Of a stretch of 64,000 nt of DNA, positions 35,071 through 44,229 are shown one piece after another; the stretch's first letter is position 1; the number at the start of each line of letters is the position of its first letter. A program made the translations under genes and the position numbers. Location: positions 24,119 to 88,118 of the forward strand of contig CACZTJ010000004.1 of assembly GCA_902784065.1 (NCBI GenBank). The letters are read 5' to 3'. The stretch comes from an uncultured Prevotellaceae bacterium (GTDB lineage: Bacteria; Bacteroidota; Bacteroidia; Bacteroidales; Bacteroidaceae). The notes beneath the pieces are model-generated. The model was not told the DNA's origin, searched no databases, and worked only from the letters and a program-made list of their open reading frames with translations.

Positions 35071-36819
35071 ATGTTTTATTCAGATAATATACGTACAATT
35101 GTAGATAAGTTGAATGAGAGTTTCTTTGTGCCAGACATTCAACGAAGCTATGTTTGGTTGCAAAATCCAAAAGAAAAGAGAATCGAGAATCTATTTGATT
35201 CACTGATGAGGGGTTACCCTATAGGCTCTTTTTTATTCTGGAACCTAAAAAGGTCAGATATTGAGACGGACAATTCTGATAAAGAGGTGGAAGAAGGGAA
35301 ACTTAATTTTCAACTCTATAAGTTTATTGAAAATTATGATGTACGCAAAAGCCACAATGAGAAAATCAATATATCTCAAGTCAAAAGTGAAGATTTGCAT
35401 ATCGTTCTTGATGGACAGCAGCGTTTGACTTCCCTTTACATTGGATTGAGAGGTTCACGCACCTTAAAACGCCCATATTCTCGTAAGAATGATGCAAACC
35501 AGTACGAAGAGAAGTTCTTATACTTGAACCTGCTACATTCACCAAGCGATGATAATCCTGATGACTGTTACCAATTTGAGTTCAAAACTCCTGTGGAGGC
35601 TCAGCAGGTAACAGAAGAGCAGTTATGGTTCAGAATCAATACAGTGAACAATTGGGAAACAGAAGAGGATGTGGAAGCTTTTTGTGACAAAAATAATTAT
35701 GGTCGTAGTATTGAAAGACTCCTAAGGAAACTGTTTACTGTCTTATCGAAAGAGCAGATTCTTTCTTATTATGAGGAAAAAGAGAAAAGCATTGATAAGG
35801 TCTTGAAGATATTTATCCGAGTCAATAGCGGAGGTATGCAGTTGTCGTATTCAGACTTATTGATGTCCTTACTTACTGCCACGTTTAAATCTGAAATTAG
35901 AGATAAGATGGAGCGTATTGTTGACAAAATCAGAGATGATGGGTTTGGTTGTATTGGTAGAGATCAGATTCTCAAGACATGCCTGATGATGTCTGAGTGT
36001 AACCACGTTTTCAAGCTAAGTAACTTTAGTAAAGCCAATATCCGGAAAATTGAGAGCAATTGGGATGCCATTATTGAATATTTGAATGTTGCTGTAAACC
36101 TATTGGCAAGTTTTGGTTATAGGAATCAGTTATCATCTGGTTACATTGCATGTGTGATTGCCTATTATCTTTTCATAGAGAATTGTTCCAAACCCAGCAA
36201 GGAAGACAAAGCAGCAATATCAATGTTTGTTCGAATAGCTCAGATCAGATCATTCTATTCAACAGGTTTGGATGGGAAATTGTCTAAGACAAAGGAGGTG
36301 ATGACGCTGTCTGAGAATTTTAGCGAGTTCCTTCAGAAAGCATATTCCAGTTTTGAGAACTTTAAAATTACTAATGAATATCTGGATTGGGCGATGGATA
36401 ATGTAAGATATGGTTCAAGTGCAGTATTACCTTTGTTACAATCGCTTTATCCGAATCTGAATTATGGAACCACATCTTTCCATATTGATCACATTTATCC
36501 AAGAGCAAAGTTTAATAATTCCAATCCTCAATTTCCATTGGAATATATAGGCAAAGAAAATTGCTTGTTCAATCTCCAAATGTTAGAAGGAGTACAAAAT
36601 GAGGAGAAAAGTGATAAAGATCCAGAACAATGGCTCTCAGAGGAGTTCCCAAACGATGAAGGAAGAAGAATCTATCTGCATGATAATTATATTCCATCAG
36701 ATTTTGTACTTCATTGGGAGAACCTTTCCGCTTTTGAGTATGAAAGAAAGAAACTGATGTTACAGAAACTGCAGCAGTCATTCGGTTTATTGTCAGAAGA
36801 AAAGTTGCTCCAAGTATGA
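35071..36819 (+). CDS. DUF262 / GmrSD-like nuclease
   Basis: 582 residues. N-terminal DUF262 (GmrS-like) domain with VPDIQRSYVW and the NTP-related motif VLDGQQRLTSL (near residue 115). A C-terminal DUF1524-like HNH region follows: FHIDHIYPRAKF and ENCLFNLQML (about 470-510). Fused GmrSD proteins are modification-dependent (type IV) restriction enzymes or related phage-defence effectors. It overlaps the PLD gene by 4 bp, making a pair. Confidence 0.85.
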   Translation: MFYSDNIRTIVDKLNESFFVPDIQRSYVWLQNPKEKRIENLFDSLMRGYPIGSFLFWNLKRSDIETDNSDKEVEEGKLNFQLYKFIENYDVRKSHNEKINISQVKSEDLHIVLDGQQRLTSLYIGLRGSRTLKRPYSRKNDANQYEEKFLYLNLLHSPSDDNPDDCYQFEFKTPVEAQQVTEEQLWFRINTVNNWETEEDVEAFCDKNNYGRSIERLLRKLFTVLSKEQILSYYEEKEKSIDKVLKIFIRVNSGGMQLSYSDLLMSLLTATFKSEIRDKMERIVDKIRDDGFGCIGRDQILKTCLMMSECNHVFKLSNFSKANIRKIESNWDAIIEYLNVAVNLLASFGYRNQLSSGYIACVIAYYLFIENCSKPSKEDKAAISMFVRIAQIRSFYSTGLDGKLSKTKEVMTLSENFSEFLQKAYSSFENFKITNEYLDWAMDNVRYGSSAVLPLLQSLYPNLNYGTTSFHIDHIYPRAKFNNSNPQFPLEYIGKENCLFNLQMLEGVQNEEKSDKDPEQWLSEEFPNDEGRRIYLHDNYIPSDFVLHWENLSAFEYERKKLMLQKLQQSFGLLSEEKLLQV

Positions 36820-37328
36820 TTTATATCTCCAACTCCGCCCACTACAAAGAAGTGCTTTCACGTGTTTTGCATGTGAAGGAGTCTTTGTGGATTGGAACGG
36901 CTGATATCAAGGATTTGTATATCGAGGATGGGAAAACGAAAAAGCCATTCTTGGAGGTGTTGGCTAAGTTGATTAAGAAAGGTGTGGCCGTGAGGCTGAT
37001 TCATGCCAAGGAGCCAGGGCCAAACTTCAGGGAGGACTTTGACAGGTTCCCTATTTTGTATGATGGGCTGGAGAGAGTGCTTTGTCCTAGGGTGCATTTC
37101 AAGATGATGATTTTTGATGGCAAAGAGGCATATATTGGTAGTGCCAATCTCACTGGTGCTGGCATTGGCATGAAGGCAGATGGTACGCGTAATTTCGAGG
37201 CAGGCATTCTGACAGATGAGCCTGAAATCGTAGCACAAGCGATGGACCAGTTTGATGAGGTTTGGATTGGAAAACATTGTCAAACCTGCAAGCGCAAAGA
37301 CTTCTGTCCAGACCCCATATTAGCATAA
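36816..37328 (+). CDS. Single-HKD phospholipase-D-like nuclease
   Basis: 170 residues with one HKD motif (VHFKMMIFDGKEAYIGSANLTG, His-x-Lys then Asn), the core of PLD-type phosphodiesterases and nucleases such as Nuc and NgoFVII. With a single HKD it must dimerise. The C terminus carries a Cys cluster HCQTCKRKDFC that could bind zinc or an Fe-S centre. Starts within the DUF262 stop (ATGA). A 5' remnant of a near-identical gene lies at 32807. Confidence 0.82.
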   Translation: MIYISNSAHYKEVLSRVLHVKESLWIGTADIKDLYIEDGKTKKPFLEVLAKLIKKGVAVRLIHAKEPGPNFREDFDRFPILYDGLERVLCPRVHFKMMIFDGKEAYIGSANLTGAGIGMKADGTRNFEAGILTDEPEIVAQAMDQFDEVWIGKHCQTCKRKDFCPDPILA

Positions 37329-37357
37329 CAATACATCTTTATTCTCACTTTCTTTTT

Positions 37358-37396
37358 AGGTGTGCCTTAATACGGCACACCTTTCTGTTATCTTTG
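37358..37396 (+). promoter_or_regulatory. Palindromic promoter element E (MoxR-VWA-metallopeptidase trio)
   Basis: Perfect 9-bp arms AGGTGTGCC/GGCACACCT (37358-37382), centre 37370, TATCTTTG at 37389. Confidence 0.8.
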
Positions 37397-37407
37397 CAGT
37401 GTAATCA

Positions 37408-38982
37408 ATGGAAGAAGAAATAATAATGGATATAGATCAGCATGTAAGAGAACTATTAAAGGCGATGGCAGAGGGGGTGTATGAGAAGGAACACATCCTG
37501 GCTATGACGCTGCTGAGTGCTGTGGCTGGTGAGAGCATTTTCCTGCTTGGGCCCCCAGGAACAGCCAAAAGCCTCGTGGCACGTAGATTGAAAATGATAT
37601 TCAAAGATGGTCGTGCCTTTGAGTATCTGATGTCTCGATTCAGCACACCTGATGAGATCTTTGGTCCTGTCTCCATCTCTCTGCTGAAGAGTGAAGACAG
37701 ATACGAACGTGTTGTAGATGGTTTCCTGCCATCAGCAACAGTGGTATTCCTCGATGAGATTTGGAAGGCAGGTCCCTCCATACAAAACGCCCTGCTGACT
37801 GCTATCAATGAGCGTATCTATCAGAACGGACGCACCACCTTGCTGTTGCCCATGAAAGCATTGATTGCAGCCAGTAATGAGTTGCCAGCAGAAAACGAGG
37901 GTCTTGAAGCACTCTGGGATCGTTTCTTAGTACGAATGGTGTCCAACTGCATTCAGAGCGAGAACGTATTCTACAAGATGATTCGTCAGAAGAATACCAA
38001 GCCCAAACCTATTCCTGAATACCTGTTAATCACAGAGGCGCAGTATGAGAAATGGCAGCAGAAGATTGAAGAGGTGGAGATCACCAATGAGGTATGCACT
38101 GTGATTACCCATATCAGGAAGAACCTCAAAGCCGAGGCTAAGAAGGAAGAGGTAGAGGAAATGGATTTTTATATTTCAGACCGTAGATGGAAGAAATGTG
38201 TTCATCTGCTGCAGGCCTCAGCATTCATGAATGGGCGTAATTGTGTAGATCTGACTGACATCCCCATCCTGATTCATTGTTTGTGGAACAAGTCGGAGGT
38301 TATCCCTTCCATCATTGATGCGGTTTGCTCCAGTCTGACAGCTCCCATAGACGAACGGATTGCTAAACTGGGGAAGGCGATAGATATGGAACTCAAGAAC
38401 GTGAGGAAAGTACAGACAACTACAAACACGACAGACTCTGACGAAGACAATTACGTACTCGTCAATTTCTTCTATTTCAATGTCTTGAAGTATCATGCAG
38501 GAAGTACCTTGTTTTACAAGATGGATTATAGTCATGTACCCTCAGGACAAACCTGTGATGGTGTTATCTACTACGATGATGCCAAGAAATCATATATCAT
38601 TCACGCGATCTATACAGGAGAATTATACGATTATAAGATCAAGAACACGAAAGAGGCCAGAAGAATCAAACTCTCCAAATGTCATGGTGGCATCATCATC
38701 GACAATGTACCTTACGCTTTCCAAACCAAAAAGGCAAATCCAGAGCCTACGATCTTCAATATACCTGGAAGCCCAAGCCCAAACTTGGCATTGGCTGCAC
38801 TTGAAGAAATAAGGAATGACCTTTTCACCAAGATATCCAACTTGCAAAGGCAATTTAATGATTATCGCAACCTTTTCCTATCCGATGATGACATGAAGAT
38901 TGTCTCGAAATACCTCGCCCAGTGCGAAAAGAGTCTGAAGGAAATGGAGGTAAAGGCACAAAACGCCAGTTTGCTGTTATGA
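37408..38982 (+). CDS. MoxR/RavA-family AAA+ ATPase
   Basis: 524 residues. AAA+ core at about 25-230: Walker A GPPGTAKSL, the MoxR segment SRFSTPDEIFGPVS, Walker B VVFLDEIWKAG, sensor AASNELP. A lid and an arm region resembling RavA follow, plus a C-terminal coiled coil. MoxR ATPases act as chaperones for VWA-domain partners and mature or activate target proteins. The VWA gene follows with an ATGA overlap. Confidence 0.88.
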   Translation: MEEEIIMDIDQHVRELLKAMAEGVYEKEHILAMTLLSAVAGESIFLLGPPGTAKSLVARRLKMIFKDGRAFEYLMSRFSTPDEIFGPVSISLLKSEDRYERVVDGFLPSATVVFLDEIWKAGPSIQNALLTAINERIYQNGRTTLLLPMKALIAASNELPAENEGLEALWDRFLVRMVSNCIQSENVFYKMIRQKNTKPKPIPEYLLITEAQYEKWQQKIEEVEITNEVCTVITHIRKNLKAEAKKEEVEEMDFYISDRRWKKCVHLLQASAFMNGRNCVDLTDIPILIHCLWNKSEVIPSIIDAVCSSLTAPIDERIAKLGKAIDMELKNVRKVQTTTNTTDSDEDNYVLVNFFYFNVLKYHAGSTLFYKMDYSHVPSGQTCDGVIYYDDAKKSYIIHAIYTGELYDYKIKNTKEARRIKLSKCHGGIIIDNVPYAFQTKKANPEPTIFNIPGSPSPNLALAALEEIRNDLFTKISNLQRQFNDYRNLFLSDDDMKIVSKYLAQCEKSLKEMEVKAQNASLLL

Positions 38983-40337
38983 CGAAAGACGAGATGATCA
39001 CCCAAAGGCTGACTGCTTATGATGAAGCTTTCGACTTCTATATGGATAGAGGCAGGATGCCAGATGCTATGCCATCGAATGACTTGTTGGGTGGTTTTAT
39101 GCAACAGGCTATCAATGAGAATCCTCAGTTAGATAGTCAGGATCCTCTATGGAAGGATATTATGAAAGAGGAAATCCTGAAGTTTATTGAGGCTATGATG
39201 AAGCTCTTCGAACCTGTAGAAAAACAATATCAAAAAGAAAAGTCGCTTATCAGGGTTTTCTCTCTTGGAAACATTGAAAAGAAAAGGGAATTGTGGCCCA
39301 AGGTTTATGGCACCATCAAGCAACATTATAAGCCAGAAGAGGTGAATATAGATGGATATGTCCAACAATTCAAGGAGTCTGCGCCTGAATCTGTGTTTGG
39401 TCCATTGATAAGGGATTGGGATGCGGCCTGTGATAATCAGCTAAAGGAGTATGAAGCTGCCTGTATTGAAAGGAATAAGACCTACTGGGAACAGAATATT
39501 CGTGAGTGCGGACATAATGACTACAAGGAAAGAAAGAAGATCCTGAGGATGTATTACAGTTATCCTCAGATGGTGGAGATCGTCAATATGATAGGCAGGG
39601 AGAAGCCTAAGAGAGAGGACGAGAAAGATGAAACCATCAGAAGGTATATCCCTTTATTGCCATCGCCCCCTACCCCTGCAGTTGAAATAGAAGAGGAGAC
39701 TAATGGGAATGATCTGCAACACTTATTACCCATCGAGACGACCATCCTTGCAGACCACCAGACGGAAAGCCTGTTCTACTACAAATACGCGATGAGCCAA
39801 CTACAACTGTTTGCCAATAAGCCAAAGTTAGAGAGCGTCATGAAGGTGGAGCATGCCAGGAAGAAAGAGCCTCGCCTAGAGAAAGGCCCTATCATCGTAA
39901 GCATCGATACCAGTGGCTCCATGTATGGACGACCTCTGGAGTTGGCTACTTGTCTGCTCAGGCAATTGTTGTTCATGGCAAAGAAGCAAAAACGGAACTG
40001 TTTTCTGATCTCCTTTTCTGTGAGAGCCAAAAGTATGGACTTGGCAAAGCCTGGCGCATGGAAGAAGTTGGAATCATTTCTCAATGATCGTTATACTGGT
40101 GGTACGGATGGTAATGAAATGCTAAGAGGTGGCATCCGGATGCTAAAGACTCAGATGTATGCGATGGCAGATATGCTCATCATCAGCGATTTCATGTTTG
40201 AACCACCAGAAGATCATGTGAGAAAACTCATGGAAGAAGAGCACCAGAAAGGCACTCGTTTCTATGGTCTGCAGATAGGCAGATATTCTCATGATTACGA
40301 CACAATCTTAGATAAAGTATGGCGGATAGAAAAATAG
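38979..40337 (+). CDS. VWA-domain protein (ViaA-like)
   Basis: 452 residues. A long helical N-terminal part (about 1-300) precedes a C-terminal von Willebrand A domain with the metal-binding MIDAS motif DTSGSM and further T/D positions (GGTDGN, ISDF). This is the layout of ViaA, the partner of RavA. The start overlaps the ATPase stop and its end overlaps the metallopeptidase gene by 19 bp, so the three products are made together. Confidence 0.85.
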   Translation: MTKDEMITQRLTAYDEAFDFYMDRGRMPDAMPSNDLLGGFMQQAINENPQLDSQDPLWKDIMKEEILKFIEAMMKLFEPVEKQYQKEKSLIRVFSLGNIEKKRELWPKVYGTIKQHYKPEEVNIDGYVQQFKESAPESVFGPLIRDWDAACDNQLKEYEAACIERNKTYWEQNIRECGHNDYKERKKILRMYYSYPQMVEIVNMIGREKPKREDEKDETIRRYIPLLPSPPTPAVEIEEETNGNDLQHLLPIETTILADHQTESLFYYKYAMSQLQLFANKPKLESVMKVEHARKKEPRLEKGPIIVSIDTSGSMYGRPLELATCLLRQLLFMAKKQKRNCFLISFSVRAKSMDLAKPGAWKKLESFLNDRYTGGTDGNEMLRGGIRMLKTQMYAMADMLIISDFMFEPPEDHVRKLMEEEHQKGTRFYGLQIGRYSHDYDTILDKVWRIEK

Positions 40338-40945
40338 AACCACTGTTCTGGATTAATCCTAACTTCAGACTTCAATTTCCATATTTCAGCATCAAGTGGT
40401 ATCAGATTGACCATCAGGTGTTGCTTCAGGAAGCGATGCAGAAAGGCATGGGTAAGATGGTGTATCAAACCAAAAAGAACCTCATGATGATCATGTTACG
40501 TGAGGACCATTCAGGACTTGATTTGCTGTATTCAGAATGCACCCAGTTTAAGAATCTTAGACTACAGGGCTGGTTGCGTATCAATATACGAGATCAGATC
40601 ATCATTAGGGCAAAAGAGGTACTACCAAAGAGATTCCATGAGATAGAGGCCATCAAGCACATCAAAGCAAAAGGTGTCAGGGTAAAGAAATTGAGAAAGA
40701 GGGTTCTTGGGCAATGTAATACTTTTAAGATCATCAGTCTGTCACCTGTGCTCGTTATCTTTCCTAAGGAATTCTTAGATATGGTTATCCTGCATGAGAT
40801 GGCCCACCTGAAGTTTATGCATCATAGAAAAACCTTCTGGGCATATCTGTCGCAACTCATCAACGACGATGCCAAGCAGCAGAATGAGTTAAGAGATATC
40901 GTACTTTCAAAATACATTGATCTCTATGATTTTCTGATGAAATAG
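40319..40945 (+). CDS. YgjP/M48-like zinc metallopeptidase (DUF45 type)
   Basis: 208 residues. The zinc site HEMAHLKFMHHRKTFW (HExxH plus a distal His) fits the YgjP/WLM-like metallopeptidase group. The usual KxRWGSC segment before it is altered to LRKRVLGQC. As third member of a MoxR-VWA operon it could be the effector activated by the ATPase-VWA pair (inference). No signal peptide, so cytoplasmic. Confidence 0.78.
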   Translation: MADRKIEPLFWINPNFRLQFPYFSIKWYQIDHQVLLQEAMQKGMGKMVYQTKKNLMMIMLREDHSGLDLLYSECTQFKNLRLQGWLRINIRDQIIIRAKEVLPKRFHEIEAIKHIKAKGVRVKKLRKRVLGQCNTFKIISLSPVLVIFPKEFLDMVILHEMAHLKFMHHRKTFWAYLSQLINDDAKQQNELRDIVLSKYIDLYDFLMK

Positions 40946-40957
40946 ATAATAATTCTC

Positions 40958-40996
40958 GCCTCTGCCTCCAAACGGCGCACCTTTCTTATATCTTTG
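40958..40996 (+). promoter_or_regulatory. Degenerate palindromic promoter element F
   Basis: The right half GGCGCACCTTT is conserved and placed as in the other elements, and TATCTTTG is at 40989. The left half has decayed to GCCTCTGCC, so operator binding may be lost or weak. Confidence 0.55.
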
Positions 40997-41012
40997 CAGC
41001 ACAAATAAAAAA

Positions 41013-41267
41013 ATGCGTATGAATGTAGGTGAAGAGTTTGAATTTAATGGGATTCCATTGAGAGTAGAGAGGGAAATGTCTGATTTCTCCTGTGAAGGTT
41101 GTTTTTTTAAATACATTTCTACAAAGGGTGATATTGGATGTTTGACAACAAGCAAAGAGAAGGTTTTTGATTGTTGCAAGCATGACCATATTATTTTTAT
41201 CTGCTTAGATAGTGAAAAGGGAGATCCCTTCATAGAGATGAGAAGAAAGATGGCACGGATGAAATAG
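41013..41267 (+). CDS. Small Cys-rich protein
   Basis: 84 residues with Cys in FSCEGCFF, GCL and DCCKHD, possibly one zinc site. Compact beta-rich start (GEEFEFNGIPLRVERE). No family recognised. Single gene behind the degenerate element F. Confidence 0.55.
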   Translation: MRMNVGEEFEFNGIPLRVEREMSDFSCEGCFFKYISTKGDIGCLTTSKEKVFDCCKHDHIIFICLDSEKGDPFIEMRRKMARMK

Positions 41268-41286
41268 AAAAAAATAACATTTTCTT

Positions 41287-41327
41287 AAACCTATGCCTTC
41301 AAATAGCATATCTTTTTTGTATCTTTG
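41287..41327 (+). promoter_or_regulatory. Palindromic promoter element G (HAD protein)
   Basis: AAACCTATGC/GCATATCTTT with two mismatches, centre 41301, TATCTTTG at 41320. The arm sequence is that of element A (WYL gene), not of the GGTGTGCC group. Confidence 0.65.
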
Positions 41328-41343
41328 CAGAAAAATATGAAAT

Positions 41344-42117
41344 ATGGAAAAGAAAGAGTATGAATACATTCATCCACTGACGATTATCACTGACAGGTAT
41401 GGTGGTTGTTATTCAGGAGGCAAGTATCTTGCTTTCAATCTTGAACCTTGGAATGTGCCCAAGGGGATTGATGGCTGCGACATTGAGTGCGCTACCTTAT
41501 GGGATGAAGAAGCAAAGGAGTATGCGATTGGCAAAGGTGATACTGCACAAGAGGCCATCGACGACTTAGCCAGGAATTTGCAACCTACTGAAAATACCAT
41601 TAAAATGGTTAGATACCTGTTCCTGGATTTCGATGGGGTGCTGAATACTGGCAATTATGCCAGGCAGATGAAACGTGAGGGCATTGACCCCTTTGATGAG
41701 TTTGGGGCGTTGTTCGACCCTGAGGCGATTGCAAATTTGAAGCATATAGTGGATCAGACAGATTGTAAGATCATCCTCTCTTCGACTTGGCGTAATGAGG
41801 GTATCATGCGAATGAGGGAGCTTTGGAAGGAGCGTAATCTGCCTGGCGAAATATACTCCATGACCCCTATCCTACTCAGCACTTCTTTCCAAGATGCCAT
41901 GACAGGCGACATGATGGGATTCCCATTGCGCGAGGCAAAAGCATTGGAGATCAATGCCTGGCTATATCAGAATGCTGGCAGGGATGATCGCTATGTAATC
42001 CTCGATGATGAAGATCATTTCTTCCCCCAACAGCAGGAGCATCTGGTATTAACTGACGAGAATGAAGGACTGACTTATCAAAAAGCCCAGAAAGCCATAT
42101 GGCTTTTGAATAGTTAG
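41344..42117 (+). CDS. HAD-domain protein with an N-terminal extra domain
   Basis: 257 residues. N-terminal part (1-85) is a small domain with YGGCYSGGKYLAFNLEPW. From about residue 88 a HAD-type phosphatase fold begins: YLFLDFDGVLNTG (motif I), ILSSTWRN (motif II region), and VILDDEDHFF (motif IV). It resembles the HAD domain of Swiss-Army-knife RNA repair proteins, which would process RNA ends. RNA repair fits an anti-phage island (inference). Confidence 0.7.
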   Translation: MEKKEYEYIHPLTIITDRYGGCYSGGKYLAFNLEPWNVPKGIDGCDIECATLWDEEAKEYAIGKGDTAQEAIDDLARNLQPTENTIKMVRYLFLDFDGVLNTGNYARQMKREGIDPFDEFGALFDPEAIANLKHIVDQTDCKIILSSTWRNEGIMRMRELWKERNLPGEIYSMTPILLSTSFQDAMTGDMMGFPLREAKALEINAWLYQNAGRDDRYVILDDEDHFFPQQQEHLVLTDENEGLTYQKAQKAIWLLNS

Positions 42118-42212
42118 AGAATATCTCTGTAATATTATTCTTTCCCAATAATGCGTGCCCTTATACAAACCAAAAATATAGTTAATAAAGCCTCTGTTTC
42201 AAAATAAAATTG

Positions 42213-42220
42213 TATTTTTG
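42213..42220 (+). promoter_or_regulatory. -7 box for the NDT-like / UDG-like pair
   Basis: TATTTTTG, 27 bp before the ATG. No palindrome is centred 19 bp upstream here, but a lone left-half-like GCGTGCCCTTATAC lies at 42153-42166. Confidence 0.45.
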
Positions 42221-42247
42221 TAGCACCTAAAAAAATAAATAAGACTT

Positions 42248-43045
42248 ATGGTTAATGGATTTAAGGTTATAACCCTCTGTGGTAGCACTCGCTTCAAGGA
42301 AGAATTTCTGGAAGCTCAGAAGCGCCTAACCCTCGAGGGCAACATTGTTATTTCAGTTGGCTTGTTTGGCCATTCTGGTGACGATGTGGTATGGACAGAG
42401 GGCGTGAAAGATATGCTGGATCGCCAGCATCTGGCAAAGATCGACTTGGCAGATGAAATCTTTGTCATCAATGTGGGTGGCTATATTGGCGATAGCACAA
42501 GACGAGAAATCGCCTATGCTGAATACAAAGACAAGTCGATAACATACCTTGAAAGTTGCAGAAAGCCCAGTCTTTATGATAACTATGCTGCATTGCGCGA
42601 ACTTCATGATGCAGGAAGAATCTCTGATGAAGATTTTGAAAAAGCAGGGCATGACTTCGACGAAAAGCGTAAAGCACTCATTGAAGAATATAACACATGC
42701 CAAGGCCCTTGGCCCTATCAGTGGAAAAACATTGATACCGTCGTATTTGGAATTTTGCAGCAGATGGGTGTTGTCTCTCTTGACTATTCAGACCTAAAAG
42801 ACCTTTATGATGCTGATAATGTTTATGAAATCCGTATCAAAGGAAAAGGAACCAACGATGAAGAGCAACTTCAGAGCATCATTGACACAATCAGAAGTGA
42901 ATACCTTGCCCTGCTACGTTCTTCAAAGAAAGTCATTGTAACATTATGTGGTGATTGCATGGATGATTTGAATGTAGATTGGCAGACGAGAACACTTGCG
43001 TCCGAATTGAAAAATATGGAATTGTCATTAGTATATGCATTATAA
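42248..43045 (+). CDS. Nucleoside 2-deoxyribosyltransferase-like protein
   Basis: 265 residues. The N-terminal 110 residues fit a Rossmann-like NDT/DUF4406 fold: ITLCGSTRFKEEFLEAQ, a glycine/aspartate middle part (KIDLADEIFVIN) and DSTRREIAYAEY. Such domains bind or cleave nucleosides or nucleotides. The rest is helical, followed by a C-terminal beta segment. Together with the UDG-like gene 12 bp downstream it suggests base- or nucleotide-directed chemistry. Confidence 0.65.
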   Translation: MVNGFKVITLCGSTRFKEEFLEAQKRLTLEGNIVISVGLFGHSGDDVVWTEGVKDMLDRQHLAKIDLADEIFVINVGGYIGDSTRREIAYAEYKDKSITYLESCRKPSLYDNYAALRELHDAGRISDEDFEKAGHDFDEKRKALIEEYNTCQGPWPYQWKNIDTVVFGILQQMGVVSLDYSDLKDLYDADNVYEIRIKGKGTNDEEQLQSIIDTIRSEYLALLRSSKKVIVTLCGDCMDDLNVDWQTRTLASELKNMELSLVYAL

Positions 43046-43057
43046 AACATTAATATC

Positions 43058-44203
43058 ATGAATATTCAAAAAGAACTAATGGATTGGGCTGACAAAACAG
43101 TCAATGTTTATAATCCTTTGGCCCAAACAAAAAAATTAGGTTATTATACACAATCAGTATTGAATAGAGAGACATTAGATCCAGACCTTTTGATATTAGG
43201 AATTAATCCTGGTGCAGCTGGAGGAGGAATTATGAGTGGGGAAGAACTTTTACAAGGGAATCCATGCTTTAAAGGAAAGGGTGATGAAGAAATAAAAAAA
43301 ATATATTTTAATGATTATGATTCTCAAAAGAGGAAAAGAGGTTGGGACATAGTGGTTAAAATACGTAAGATGCTTGAGTTTGCTGGGAAACAGATACTAA
43401 ACGATCTTGATAAGTTCGTTTTATCAAATATGGTGTTTTTGGGGACATCCAAACAAGGCCAAATTCCATTGAGTTTTAATGAACAAATGGAATGTGCTAC
43501 ACAAACCATTAAATTAATAGATATACTTAAACCCAAAGTTGTTCTTTTGCTTGGAGACCAAACTAGAGACTTATTTATGAAGGTTGCCAATATCTCTCGT
43601 ATGGAAGAACTGATTCCTAATTATCATGATTTCTATTGTTTCTTCAAGAATGTCCATGTAATTTCTATATATCATACAGCATATTATAGTTATTATAATT
43701 TCGAAAATATGGCAATTATTGGCAATATATTGGGGTATGCATTAGATAATTCAAAGGATATAATTGATAAGAATATATTGGAGAAGGACTTGTATGAAAG
43801 AACAATTATTCGATCCATAAAAATCAAGAATTTGTTAAACAGAAAAGACGCAATACCATTAATAGATAAAAACAAGGCACTTTCATATGATTTATGGCAA
43901 ACAATTAAAAACGGTAATTATGTAAAAAGCAAAGACAATATCGTAATTGCTCTGACTCCAGAAGAGGATAAGAAACAATATACGTTACTTGTATACACAC
44001 GCCAGAATAATGAAGAAAAAACCATAAAATTAATAAATGGCATTTGGCCAAATGAAGAATTCAATCCATGGGAATGCGACAAATCGCGTCATGTACATGA
44101 AATAATCTCATTCGATGTCAGTAACGAGGAGATTAAAAACAAGATGGAGAAGGTACTTGACGAAGTAAAAGCATATCGTGACAAAGAATATCCTTTAAAA
44201 TAA
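43058..44203 (+). CDS. Uracil-DNA-glycosylase-like protein with C-terminal extension
   Basis: 381 residues, AT-rich. The N-terminal 220 residues look like a UDG-superfamily fold: LLILGINPGAAGG (motif near residue 48), FVLSNMVFLGTS, KPKVVLLLGDQT and ISIYHTAYY (motif with the catalytic-site His). The C-terminal 150 residues are unknown. UDG-like folds can excise modified bases or bind DNA. In the same unit as the NDT-like gene. Confidence 0.62.
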   Translation: MNIQKELMDWADKTVNVYNPLAQTKKLGYYTQSVLNRETLDPDLLILGINPGAAGGGIMSGEELLQGNPCFKGKGDEEIKKIYFNDYDSQKRKRGWDIVVKIRKMLEFAGKQILNDLDKFVLSNMVFLGTSKQGQIPLSFNEQMECATQTIKLIDILKPKVVLLLGDQTRDLFMKVANISRMEELIPNYHDFYCFFKNVHVISIYHTAYYSYYNFENMAIIGNILGYALDNSKDIIDKNILEKDLYERTIIRSIKIKNLLNRKDAIPLIDKNKALSYDLWQTIKNGNYVKSKDNIVIALTPEEDKKQYTLLVYTRQNNEEKTIKLINGIWPNEEFNPWECDKSRHVHEIISFDVSNEEIKNKMEKVLDEVKAYRDKEYPLK

Positions 44204-44229
44204 TAACTCACGATCTTTCAATTCATTTT

